This document shows positions 46,415 to 55,735 of a stretch of DNA of 64,000 bases, piece after piece. The DNA comes from Nematostella vectensis (Eukaryota > Cnidaria > Anthozoa > Actiniaria > Edwardsiidae), in NCBI RefSeq assembly GCF_932526225.1, contig NC_064036.1:13323181-13387180 (forward strand), read 5' to 3'. Each line of letters begins with the position of its first letter. The first letter of the stretch is position 1. A program made the translations under genes and the position numbers. The notes beneath the pieces are model-generated. The model was given only the letters and a program-made list of their open reading frames with translations, did no database searches and was not told where the DNA came from.

Positions 46415-47105
46415 CTAGGTTAGCTCTAATACGAGGCGAACAGGCTTGCCCTTAAAGTCCACCCTTCTACCGCGGTCATCCCTGATCCATATTTGGATAC
46501 TCGAGACAAACTCAGAGGAAGATGCTGCGACACAAACGGGGATGTCGGGCCCATAGGCGACTTTCTTGTGCGGACTCCCGCTGGTTTCTAGGCAAGCGAG
46601 AACGTTTGAAGGCTCGTCTAAGGCGAGGCATTGCGTGAGGTCTACGATATCGCAGAAGATGTAGAGGGCCTCTATTTTCGGCAAAGTCACCTTAAGTGGG
46701 GGCCCCCCCAAGGGCAGTGCGAGGCCCCGCCCCCCCCAACTGATCGTCTTTAGCCTCTAGGCCAAATAGTGCGCAAAGCTCGGCGTTCAGGAACGCAACG
46801 CCTTTGGACATGAGCGCGATCTTCCCGGTGAGGGGATCCAGCTTCGCGGTCAGAATCTTGCTTTCAGCGCGGTTGATCGTTTCCACGATGGACTCGGCCG
46901 TGTGGTGCCCGGCTGGCAGAGTAGCGATGGGCGGGAGGGAGGCTATGGTCGTTATCTGATGCTCCCGCTCGAGGTTATACCAGCTGTTAAACAGCGAGCA
47001 CTGCCGGAGCGCCACGAAGCGTGGGCGCCTTATCGGCTGCTCGAAGAAGAGCGTCAGTTCGCCTTCGGTGAACACAGCATGTAGGACCACCATTGTGTTG
47101 AACAT
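46415..47105 (-). pseudogene. Minor capsid (penton-like) protein, broken by one frameshift
   Basis: Two overlapping frames, 46692-47105 (N-terminal part, from MFNTMVVLHAVF) and 46415-46711 (C-terminal part), look like one protein of about 230 residues. The C-terminal part has YIFCDIVDLTQC, and near the end IQIWIRDDRGRRVDFKGKPV then LVLELT, the beta-rich ending seen in minor capsid proteins of Polinton-like elements. The break falls in or next to two G/C homopolymer runs at about 46697-46738, so it may be a true indel, a sequencing error or, less likely, a slippery site. Divergent from the gene starting at 47136. Confidence 0.7.
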
Positions 47106-47135
47106 AGCCCGCCTTCGTGTTTAATAGGGCTGAGC

Positions 47136-48268
47136 ATGGATTGGGAAGGCTGGCGGATGGAGGCGATTCCCCGACGGGAGGAGGAGGAGACAAAGAAGGC
47201 GGCAGTTGCGGCGGGAGCCTTTATAGCCGAACATATCAAACACGCTATAGCCGAACAAGTCAAACGCGCAAAAACCGGTTTCCCTAGGTCTCTGACCCTC
47301 GCGCAAAAGCTGCCATACGCCGTGCCCGCGACCCCCGTGGAGAGCACGGCCTCAGACATCACCCCACTACTCACGCAGCTAGAGATACACGTGGCTGAGG
47401 ACAAATCATTCACGACTAGGGTCCGAGACATATTCAAAGAGACAGTAGTCACGCACAAGTCCGCCAAGGAGTCTCGCCGGGGAGCCACCTCAATCTGTTC
47501 AGCGACGAAGGTGGGACGTACAATAGTGGGAAGCAGGTGGGTTTCATACGCAACGACGACCATGGGGGCGTGCAATATAGCTGGTTTGCGCCCCCCAAAG
47601 GAGAGGGGCTGACAAAAGCAGGGCTAGCAAGAATCGATCGCTCGGTCGAGGCGTTCGTCTACACAGTGCTTGGCGCGCAGGTAAACGTCCGTTCCTCTAT
47701 CGCGGGGGCTGGCGGGCCGGCCATGGAGGCGCAGGCGGAGTTCACGAAGCTGCTTGAAGACGCGATCATAGAAAACGACATCGCTCAAAGCGTGCAAAGG
47801 TACCAGTTAGCCGTGCAGGAGGCCAAGGTGAGACTGAGTCTTGCGGTCGCACCAAGAGTGTGGCTGATGCCGAGCGATCTGGTGATAAACACGCAAAGCG
47901 TCATGGGCTACAACAATAAGCTGCAGAAAGCCACAGACTCCATGATGCTCGGCGCAAACGGGATCAACACCGAGACAAAGCCAGTCGGTGCTCATAACAT
48001 GGCCGGTGGGCATCCTAGGGTGCAACACGTGACTGATCCGGGGATCGACCGCGTGCCGTCCCGGCGGCGAAACAAGGCTTCCGCCCCTGCGAAAGTGCAC
48101 GCAGAGGGCGCGGTCCCTGCCCCCTCTCCACGTACGCACGCTGCGCATAGCATGACTGCCGCCGGAACGGCAAGCGCACCCGGACCGGGCGACAAAAGTG
48201 ACCACACCGCCCTCAAGGCAGGGTTGTCGGCACTCGCGGTGGCCGCGGCGTATTACTTGTTCCGATGA
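47136..48268 (+). pseudogene. Viral-element structural protein with C-terminal membrane anchor, frameshifted
   Basis: The frame 47136-47612 carries the N-terminal part (helical, charged; EEETKKAAVAAGAFIAEHIK). The frame ending at 48268 carries the rest, with the switch near 47470-47485. The second part has a compact region (VGFIRNDDHGGVQYSWF), a helical region at about 47700-47860, a Pro/Ala-rich linker, and a hydrophobic end ALKAGLSALAVAAAYYLFR. No family recognised. It contains the short peptide HAAHSM shared with the gene at 48253-49212 and an AGTAS motif shared with 51315-51845. Its 3' end overlaps the opposite-strand gene by about 15 bp. Confidence 0.6.
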
Positions 48269-49212
48269 TTGCTTTGCATTCGACGAACCAAGAACGCGGC
48301 TACGGCTAGAATGAGCAGCCACGCATTTTCGCCAAGGAATTTCACCGCTTCCCCTGCAGCCTTAAACACGAAGTTCGCGATGCTGCCTACTAGCCCAGGG
48401 AGAAGCTCGTCTAGCTTTTTCCCGATAGTACGTTACCGACCCCTCTGGCCACGGAGGAAAGCGACTTGCCGAGCGACGTCACAATGGCCGCGATCGTCGT
48501 CGCTACGGCCAACCCGATAGCGGTGACGGTTAAGCCGTACTCTTTGAAGATGGCTTTGATGCGCTCTCTTAGCGGCTTTTGGTTCTCGAGCTCGGTTTTC
48601 GCGTTCTAGTTCGTCAATCTCGGACAGCCTCTCCTCGTTGCGCTCACGGGCCTCTTTGCGGCAACTCTCTGACGTGTTAGGGTCGTCGATGGTCTCCCTG
48701 TCTGCGGCTACCACCCCTTGCAGCTCTTGGACTCGTTCTGTGTTCTCCTGGATGACCGCGTCTATCTCTGCCACGGACCCCATCGCCAGCTTGAAGCCTT
48801 TCAGCTTTGCAACATCCTGTCGAACGCCCCCGTCCTCATTGAACAGCTGTCTTGGTTTAGTCCAACCTCCTTTGTCGAGGTTGCGAAGCTGTATTAGCGT
48901 CTTTCCCCTCCGGTCTGACTGGAACCGTATCAGATTCTCGTTAAGGTCTGGGTATTCCTCCCTGAGGGACTGGAGACCGAGTCTTGTCGCTGCACCCTCT
49001 GTGATGAACGAGGTTTCAGCGGTCGTTTGCGTTGCGCTTCGCGTAGCCATGCTATGCGCAGCATGCATACGCGATGACGTGCTCGTCATTGGGATCGACT
49101 CCCCATCGTCGGGGTCAAACGGGATGAGGGACGTCGTCTCGTCGTCCCCCGCTCCGCGATCGGTGGACGCACCCGGCAAGGTATCGTCAATGTCGACGTC
49201 AACATCACCCAT
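48253..49212 (-). pseudogene. Viral-element membrane protein, two frameshifts
   Basis: The N-terminal part, from 49212 (MGDVDVDIDDTLPG), is acidic and then helical with coiled-coil character (ENTERVQELQGVVAADRETI). The frame changes near 48585 and again in an A5 run near 48418. After the first change the translation is hydrophobic (EYGLTVTAIGLAVATTIAAI), and after the second it ends in ENAWLLILAVAAFLVRRMQ with stop at 48253. So the intact ancestor had at least two membrane segments and a short basic tail, suggesting a virion membrane or fusion-type accessory protein. No precise function. Contains the HAAHSM peptide. Confidence 0.62.
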
Positions 49213-49332
49213 GATGCGTGCGCATAACTCGTGCTATGCTATATTAGACATGTCTAACAGTCCGCACCATAGCCACGCGGCTTCGTACTTTATGTATACA
49301 TACGCATACGATATATAATATACATAATAGGG

Positions 49333-50590
49333 ATGTCAGTCAGCGATAAACTTGACCCCCAGCGAACACCCAGAACTCTTCTGGGGTTGAAAGCCGAGAG
49401 AACTGTTCATCGGGTCACTCTCAACCCGTCGACGGCCTCCCCAGTCGAGACGCTATATGTGGCGGTCCCAAAGCTATCGGAAGGCGTCACGCTCGTGCCT
49501 GGCTCCTTGAGGGTCGGTTTCGATCTCTCCATCTCAGGCCAAGCAAATAATAACGTCGTGAACAACGTCGCCCGAAATCTCGTGAGCCGCCTGAAAATCA
49601 CGTTTGCAGGAGAATCGCTCCAGGACACCAACCGCTACGACATCTTCAAGACGTATGAGGAGCTTTACCTGTCCAAGGTCGAGAGAGAGGACCGCCTGGA
49701 GCAGGTCAGAAAACATGCGCAAGCTTCGCTCAAAGGCTGGCGATAAAGCGACTAGTAACGCCAAGGAGAACGCTCTAAACGCCGCCCACGGGGCGAAGTA
49801 CACCGTCCCGCTAGACCATTCTCTGCTGACGAACCACGGCGTACTGTACCCAAGGGCGCTCTCCGAGGCGCTGCTCTTCGAGATCACGCTCGCAACGGTT
49901 GACCAGGTAGTAGTCGGAAGCGATGCTACCAAGTTATCCTATGGCATAAAAAATCTAGAGCTGGAATACGAAAGCCTGAGGGACGACAACCTCGCCCGGT
50001 CTGCAGCCGCCGCCTACCAAAACGGCACAACGTTCTTCTACGAGCAAGTGAACCACCACAAGACCTTCGTGATTAGCAAAGGGACGGACGGCATAATCAA
50101 CGAGAGTGTCAACCTGCCGCGAAGGTCTATGAGTGGTCTGTTGCTCCTCTTTGTTGAGCCATACACGGCAGGGGCTCGCGACTCTGAGAAGTTCGTGTAC
50201 CCCGACATCAAGAGCGTTCGCGTAACAATCGACGGCATGCCAAACAAGGTCTTCAGCCAGGGGCTGCGCCCCACGGATTTCTGGAGGGAGGCGAAAAGGC
50301 GGTTCGTCCGCCCCTCCCCGGTTGGGCACAGCGGAGCGCCTGCCGCCCCGGCAATTGGCCCCGAGTCGTTCTATGGCGATAACAAGTTTGCTCTGTGGAT
50401 CGACCTTCAAACGACGGACGACAGTGCTATCCATGGGGGTGGTCTCCGATTGGTCAATACCCGCGACGGTGTGCACCTCGAGATAAAACGCACGGCAAGC
50501 GGCACGGGTACCGTAAACTGTCACGTGTTTGTGGTGGCCGACGCCCAAATGAACCTTATGAACGGACAGCTAGAGTCCATACAATACTGA
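49333..50590 (+). pseudogene. Major capsid protein (double jelly-roll type), one frameshift
   Basis: Starts at ATG 49333 (MSVSDKLDPQRTPRTLLGLK). The frame changes near 49695-49715 and continues to the stop at 50588-50590, about 418 residues in all. Beta-rich segments throughout: TLYVAVPKLSEGVTLVPGSL, NLVSRLKITFAGESLQDTNR, SMSGLLLLFVEPYTAGARDS, and DIKSVRVTIDGMPNKVFSQG. Length, spacing and the SVRVTIDGMPN-type region fit the double jelly-roll major capsid proteins of Polintons and related viruses. It is the first gene of a plus-strand run of virion genes; the packaging ATPase follows directly. Confidence 0.8.
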
Positions 50591-50606
50591 GCATAGACAC
50601 CGAAAC

Positions 50607-51203
50607 GTGTTTCTGCGCGAAGCGCTGCGGCAGCGCGGCATGGACCCGAAAAACAACCCCTTTAACGCTCTCATCGTGTGCCCGACGTCATGCGAGAAGA
50701 CCCAATTCGTAGTGGACCGGCTGCGCGGCCCTTTCCGGGGCAAGTTTGACTACATCGTACTCATGTGCCCTACCTTTGTCTACAACAAAACATAAGACGG
50801 CTTCGGCCAGGGCGACAATCGTCTGTTTGTCATCGCACCTGAGGCGGGTCAGATCGACATACTGCTAAGGTTCGTCTCCGCTCTCTTCGAAGGCACTAAT
50901 ACGCTAATCATACTCGACGACTGTGCGGCCTCGAAAGACGTAAAGAGGCGCTCTGACCAGCTCGTCAACTTGGCGTTCAGCGCGCGCCACGCGGGTATTA
51001 GCGTGTGGGTGATCACGCAGCAGCTCACCAGCATCACGAAGCCGTTCCGTGAGAACATCGCGGCCTTGGTGGTCTTCTATACCCCGAGCAAGGCGGACAT
51101 GAAAGCTATCCTGCATGACTACGGCGCGGAGCTCTCAGAAGAGAAGATGAAAGAGTACAAGAAGACCATCAAGACGAAAAAGTTCTTGAAGTTAGAGTTT
51201 TGA
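50607..51203 (+). pseudogene. A32/FtsK-type DNA-packaging ATPase, inactivated
   Basis: One frame interrupted by a TAA at 50793-50795. The Walker A region reads NALIVCPTSCEKTQFVV; the usual glycine before KT is Glu, which should damage nucleotide binding. Walker B is intact (NTLIILDDCAAS). ARHAGISVWVITQQLTSITK is the sensor-type strand and Gln typical of viral packaging ATPases. The start is uncertain: GTG at 50607, or ATG at 50640 inside the Walker A-proximal part. The family powers genome translocation into capsids. The order capsid then ATPase is normal for such elements. Confidence 0.82.
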
Positions 51204-51314
51204 TTGCGTCACCCTTATACCATCGCCCTAGTTAAACGGTAAGCGCAGTAAACCACCGCCCACGTATGCCCTAGGGCATAACGCATTGTGCCTTAGCCAC
51301 TGCAGGGGGGGTGC

Positions 51315-51845
51315 ATGATGAGCGACGAATACTTTGAGAGTCTTCTTGAGGGGGGCGCCGCCGGCCTCCCGGCCGTCGAGTCGTTGGGCTGCTCGACGCA
51401 GCCTGCCGGAACGGCAACCGGAGGTGAGCAAACTGAGATAGCAGACGCGAGGGAGAAACTCGCGATTCTCGTAGCCTCGGGGAAGTCGAAAGAAATGGTA
51501 GGCAAGGCCCTGACTCACGACGACGTCAAACGCATGAGAGCCGAGGAGGTGGGTAAGTACGAGAAGCGATACGAGACCGCTCTAGCCAGCCGGACTACAG
51601 ACGCCCTGGCAGACAGCTTTTTGAAGCTTACGACCAAGCTAGTAGGCATGGCGCTGCCGATAGACAGTGTGGTCGATCTTCACAACGACCTAGTGTCCGA
51701 CTACATCAGCAACAACGAGCTCCGCACATTGTGCGGAAGCCTGTCTCTACGCTGCGGTCGTTTGATGGCTTTAGCCATCGGGGCGTTACACGTAGCACGT
51801 CATGTGAACACCACCGGAACGGCAAGCGGTGTCAACACGAGTTAG
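51315..51845 (+). CDS. Unrecognised viral-element protein, ~176 aa
   Basis: Open frame starting MMSDEYFESLLEGG. It has low-complexity Gly/Ala segments and a helical centre (REKLAILVASGKSKEMVGKA; MRAEEVGKYEKRYETALASR), then ALADSFLKLTTKLVGMALPI and DLHNDLVSDYISNNELRTL. The last 40 residues change character and may follow a frameshift. Contains AGTAT and TGTAS, copies of a motif also found in the gene at 47136. No enzyme motif. Position between the ATPase and small virion-type genes suggests a structural or assembly role. Confidence 0.55.
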   Translation: MMSDEYFESLLEGGAAGLPAVESLGCSTQPAGTATGGEQTEIADAREKLAILVASGKSKEMVGKALTHDDVKRMRAEEVGKYEKRYETALASRTTDALADSFLKLTTKLVGMALPIDSVVDLHNDLVSDYISNNELRTLCGSLSLRCGRLMALAIGALHVARHVNTTGTASGVNTS

Positions 51846-51963
51846 CAGTCGCGGACTCACCAGTGGTTTGCCCACAAACGCACAGTGGCGAGTCTGCCAT
51901 CCCAGAGCAGACGCTCATTTGAAAGCTTGCCACTTCTTCAGCAACCAAGTAGTTGCATCACAA

Positions 51964-52583
51964 ATGGAAGAACCTCAAGGAAGTACTAGTGCCCAGCGAC
52001 CCTACGGGTCAGCGGAACCTGACAAACAAGCTGCGGAACAAGCTGCTTATGAACCTGCACGTGCGCCTTCGGCGTTGGCGGAGAGAATCACGAGCCCCAA
52101 ACCACCCGCGACCCGACCTAAACACCCTGGGCGAGTCAAAGCTGGAAGGCGCTTGGCAGAGTGGAACCGACTGTACAGAGCGAAGAAAGAGACCGTGTCG
52201 TACAACACGTTGGGTCGCCGGTCGCTAGCGAGCCGCAGGGACGCGAGGGCTTGCGCCGCGCGCCGAAGATGCCTTCGGCACACACACCAGTCCCGGAAAG
52301 CAACTCTGCTTGGTCGGCTAGCTCGGTTATCGGGGTCGCTGGTCTTCTAGTGTCATTGATCGGCCTCTACACACGCAGGCGGGAGCTAGCTGCCGCGTTC
52401 ACTCGTACACCAGCTGTTAACCAGCGAGCTACCGATCCACTTGCAGCGGCCGACGACGTGACTCCGCCCGCAAGGCCGCCGCTGGCGGCCGCACAGCAGA
52501 CCAAGGATCGACCGCTTGCCGTCCCGGCGACAGCGCTTCGCGCTCCCGGACAGTGCAAATATCGACTGTTAGCCATGGAGTAA
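51964..52583 (+). pseudogene. Small basic protein with one membrane helix, frameshifted
   Basis: The first part starts at ATG 51964 (MEEPQGSTSAQRPYGSAEPD). It is Pro/Ala/Lys-rich, with a basic stretch (KPPATRPKHPGRVKAGRRLA) and WNRLYRAKKET. The reading frame then moves, between about 52195 and 52300, to a frame with a single hydrophobic helix (SASSVIGVAGLLVSLIGLYT) followed by RRRELAAAF and a Pro/Ala-rich tail to 52583. The tail includes a DNA block shared with 48042-48070. Function unknown; the architecture fits a small virion membrane protein. Confidence 0.5.
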
Positions 52584-52636
52584 GCAGACATTTAGACACG
52601 AGGGCCCCACCCATATCCGCACGTCCGTGCATCGCA

Positions 52637-52861
52637 ATGTCGACGACGCAGCAGAGCAAGATTACAAAGACCATCACCGACGCCGCAGTCATAACCGGCC
52701 TCGTCGCCGGCATCGGCTGGGTTGGGCGCAAGGTCTTGCGCGAGGACTTCACCAAAGACCCCTCCGCGAACGCCATGAACTACGCAAAAATGACTGCCGC
52801 CGTTGCAGGTGCTGTCGCTTTGAAGGGCTACCTCGAGGACCAGAAGATCCTGCCCATGTAG
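52637..52861 (+). CDS. Small viral-element membrane protein, 74 aa, intact
   Basis: ATG at 52637 (MSTTQQSKITKTITDAAVIT), stop at 52859-52861. A hydrophobic helix (AAVITGLVAGIGWVG) is followed by a charged loop and a second apolar segment (AKMTAAVAGAVALKGYL). The frame can be read further upstream, but residues before this Met are not protein-like. No visible break. Confidence 0.62.
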   Translation: MSTTQQSKITKTITDAAVITGLVAGIGWVGRKVLREDFTKDPSANAMNYAKMTAAVAGAVALKGYLEDQKILPM

Positions 52862-52968
52862 TAGTGTACTGTGGCACACTACCACATGTGTAGACCATGT
52901 ATTAGACTCGTGTTCACGTACACACAGCACGTGAAGTGTGCGCACGTGAAACGTGAACACACTACTCG

Positions 52969-53296
52969 ATGGCCTCTATCGCGATTTTTGTTGGCGGCGC
53001 CGTCCTAAACGCGACTGCAGTCGTTGGTGGCAACCACCTCGCAAAGTTCCTGTCGAACGATGAGAGCCCTGCCTTAGCTGAGAAGGAGAGGCACGACATG
53101 GCCCTAGAGAAATACCAACAAGACTATGGACGCTACCAACAGCGGCGACAAAAAAATCCTCGATTGGCAAGCTCAAAGTCGCGAGAGAGGGTCCCTCGCA
53201 AAGCAAAACTTCACCGACACTGACTACGCGCTCAAACTCTACAACCAGACCCGGCCAAAACAATCCCTGGAGTCGATGCGGGCTCCTGAGCTGTAA
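52969..53296 (+). pseudogene. Small viral-element protein, frameshifted in an A7 run
   Basis: Starts MASIAIFVGGAVLNATAVVG, a hydrophobic N-terminal helix, then a charged coiled-coil-like part (LAEKERHDMALEKYQQDYGR). At the A7 tract near 53150 the frame must change to continue as DWQAQSRERGSLAKQNFTDT and end at TAA 53294-53296. About 109 residues if joined. The stop overlaps the first readable base of the integrase remnant. Confidence 0.58.
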
Positions 53297-53781
53297 CAGA
53301 CCACGGGGTGGAGTTCCGACGGGCTGAGCCAGGGCACCACAGGAGCCAAGCTTTCGCCGAGTCTTTCCATCGCTGGCTGGCACAGCGCCTATTTCGTACG
53401 CAGTACTCGAAGGAGCTTGCATCTGGCGAGACGAACAGCGAGTGGGTTACTGCTTTGCCAATCGTCATCTAGGACATAAACGCAACGAAGACTCGCATGA
53501 CTGGCTTTGCGCCTAAAGACGCCGTAAAGCTGAGGCGCGTGCCTCTCAAAGCCGCAAAGCCCCCCTTAGAGGTCGGAGCGGAGGTGTACATCGCCGTAAA
53601 CGAGGAAGACCTTCAGGACAAGGGCCGACGGCGAGCGACGGACCCGTGGTGGACAAGCAAGGCATACCCAATACTAAAGAGGGTCATGGAGCCCGGGCAG
53701 CCAGTGTTGTATTACACGGCGTACTCTAAGCACGGCTTCACACGTTCGCAGTTGCGTAGCGTGACGCTAGCTCCACGCTAG
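53296..53781 (+). pseudogene. Retrovirus-type (rve) integrase, C-terminal remnant
   Basis: The readable part begins at TDHGVEFRR, the second catalytic-Asp motif of DDE integrases, followed by AESFHRWLAQRLFR with the Glu-containing segment, then NSEWVTALPIVI and TRMTGFAPKDAV. An in-frame TAG lies at 53470-53472. The tail (LEVGAEVYIAVNEEDLQDKG, PVLYYTAYSKHGFTRSQL) matches the small C-terminal barrel of such integrases. The zinc-binding N-terminus and first Asp motif are missing: directly upstream is the end of another gene, so this is a truncation. Polintons and adintoviruses use this enzyme for host integration. Ends 5 bp before the opposite-strand helicase gene. Confidence 0.78.
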
Positions 53782-53786
53782 CGTGA

Positions 53787-54587
53787 TCAGCGCTTGTGCC
53801 TTCTATTGCAGCTGAGGCACGTGCGTCTGACATTCCACTTGTAGTGACTCTGACTGTCGTCCAGCCGGTCGATACTGAAGCATTGGGGATGACTCTTGGT
53901 GTACCCCTTAAGCAGAAGCTGAGTGCCACAGACCGTGCACTTCTTTTCCGCGTCAGCAATCATGCCGAGTACGTGGTCTACCATCAGAACGTGGTGCGGA
54001 CCCGTGTACTTTGTGCGACCCTTTTGCCTGTCGTCTATAGCGTATCGCTTGATCCGCGCTATAATGAGCTCTTCACTGGGCGTAGCCGGCAGTCCTGTGG
54101 GAACCAAGGCACCGGGGGTGTTATCGGGGGGGATCACGCGGACTATCTGGTCGGCGCGCCGCACGCGGGAGATGCCGGTGTATACAGCATTCGTGATCCA
54201 GCCCTCTAAGCTGTGGTCTATGATAAAAAAACGTCTTGGAGTCTGGATAGTCTTGCCCTGCACCCGGTGGACCGTCCCCCAGCCCGCGTATTTCCACTCG
54301 AGGGGAAGCCCGTTAAGGACCGCGTCAAGAGGAACCTCCACTACCTTGCCTTTGTACGCGTCGACCTCACCCCTTTTGCCTGGCACAGGCACCGGTCGCC
54401 CTTGCTTGCGATAACGATGCACGACGCTAGGATCGGGGTCAAAGCGGATAGTTGCTGGCAATCGGGGGTAGTTTTTCCTGTGGTGCTCTACCAATCGCTG
54501 CTGAACAAGGGCCTCCATCTTGTTGGTCGAGCACACCCACATATCGCTTGGGTGGGCCTGCTCGATCGCCGCGTCACCCCATCCCAC
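53787..54587 (-). pseudogene. C-terminal part of replication protein: SF1 helicase motifs IV-VI plus HNH module
   Basis: Continues the protein of 54574-55599 after a frameshift at about 54577. The helicase half has TVHRVQGKTIQTPRRFFIID (motif V) and AVYTGISRVRRADQI (motif VI), as in RecD/Pif1-like SF1 helicases. The last 60 residues hold a zinc/HNH module: CTVCGTQL, FSIDRLDDSQSHYKWNV, then TCLSCNRRHKR, matching the CxxC...DRxD...H...N...CxxCN pattern of HNH nucleases. The fusion of an HNH module to a replicative helicase is unusual. The stop at 53787 converges on the integrase remnant. Confidence 0.8.
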
Positions 54588-55599
54588 TCCTCTCGAAACA
54601 CCTCAAGCTGTTGGGAATCTGGCTGACACAAATCCGGCCCTTTATGTCGTGCAGCCTGGAGGAGGGCGCGGCAGAGCCGCAGTCGCATGTACTGTACGGC
54701 TTTCCGCAGTCTTCACATAGGCAGCGGTAGTCGGACTCGAACCAGCGGATGTTCCCTTGTGCCCACTCCTTGAGCATATCGTGAGGCCCCTCTTTATCTC
54801 CCCAGGGCGGGACCTGCCCATAGTCGCCACAACACACTACCTGACACGGCCGCGTGGCGAGATACCCTAGGATGGCGCGTAGCACTTCAGTCTGTACCTT
54901 ACAGCACTCGTCAATGATGATTACTTCTGCGAGACGGTCGAGTTTGTGCCCCAGCTCGGAAGGTCTCCACTGCTCTATCGGCTTCTCCGCTGGTATGCAG
55001 AGGTAGTGGTGGTAGGTTTGAGCCTTCACCGCGAGGCGCGGGTTGTTGCGATGGTCGTGGGCGAGGTCGTTCTCGGGGGTGAGCACCGCAACGTTGCGGC
55101 CGCGGAACATGCTCACCACCCACTCGGTCTTCCCCGATCCTCCTTGGCCGGCTAGATACATCTTTGCAGTGGTTGCGGCCACTAGATCGCACGGCAGACT
55201 CGGCGCAGTGCTTGGCTCCCTAGCCAAGCTCCCCGACCTCTTCGGACCCCAAGCCGCTTCGGGTCGCCACTCGTACCCAGGCTTCTTGTGGCGCCACTCT
55301 CCATACCTCGGATTTTGCTCCACGAGCTTTACACCACTGGGCACCGCCTTTGCGTATATGGCATCTGTGCACACTCGGAGGACGTCCTCGCGAGGGATTC
55401 GCCTTAACATGCGTCGCAACGCTATGTTTGTGTACGCCAAGACAAAGGCCCTGATATGGTACCATTGTGAGCGCCGGGCACCGTCTTTGTATTGGATCAG
55501 ATGAGCCCCGTCGGCATGCTCGAAGTTAAGTAAGTGGTCGGTGCCCGCAAGGAGGTTCGTCAGATACGCGGCTTCTTCACGGTCGCGGACTACGATCAA
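54574..55599 (-). pseudogene. Middle part of replication protein: family-B polymerase palm fragment and SF1 helicase N-half
   Basis: The first 120 residues resemble the motif B-C interval of family-B DNA polymerases: WYHIRAFVLAYTNIALRRML, then VLRVCTDAIYA (motif C, TD kept). A helicase follows: Walker A AGQGGSGKTEWVV, an NVAVLTPEN strand, EVIIIDECCK (motif II), VVCCGDYGQVPPWG (motif III). A Cys cluster CLCEDCGKPYSTCDCG then suggests a zinc knuckle between the two RecA-like halves. The frame ends at 54574 because of a shift; upstream it can be read, with one TAG, to about 55720. Polymerase motifs A and B are not visible, so the polymerase looks internally deleted. Replicative role inferred. 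Confidence 0.8.
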
Positions 55600-55735
55600 G
55601 GACTCGTCGCCATGGCGAGCGCACTTGCCTACGAAACGGACAACGAGATCTCGACCCTCAGGCTACTGCGAGTCTTCGCCGCCGGGGCGGCACGCGATGG
55701 GATGGGGGAACTTGATGGAGTCCTTTTTTCCGACG

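Noticed and set aside
47807-48322. 171-codon minus-strand frame in the viral element
   Set aside because: Antisense shadow of the plus-strand gene ending at 48268; GC-rich DNA opens many frames.
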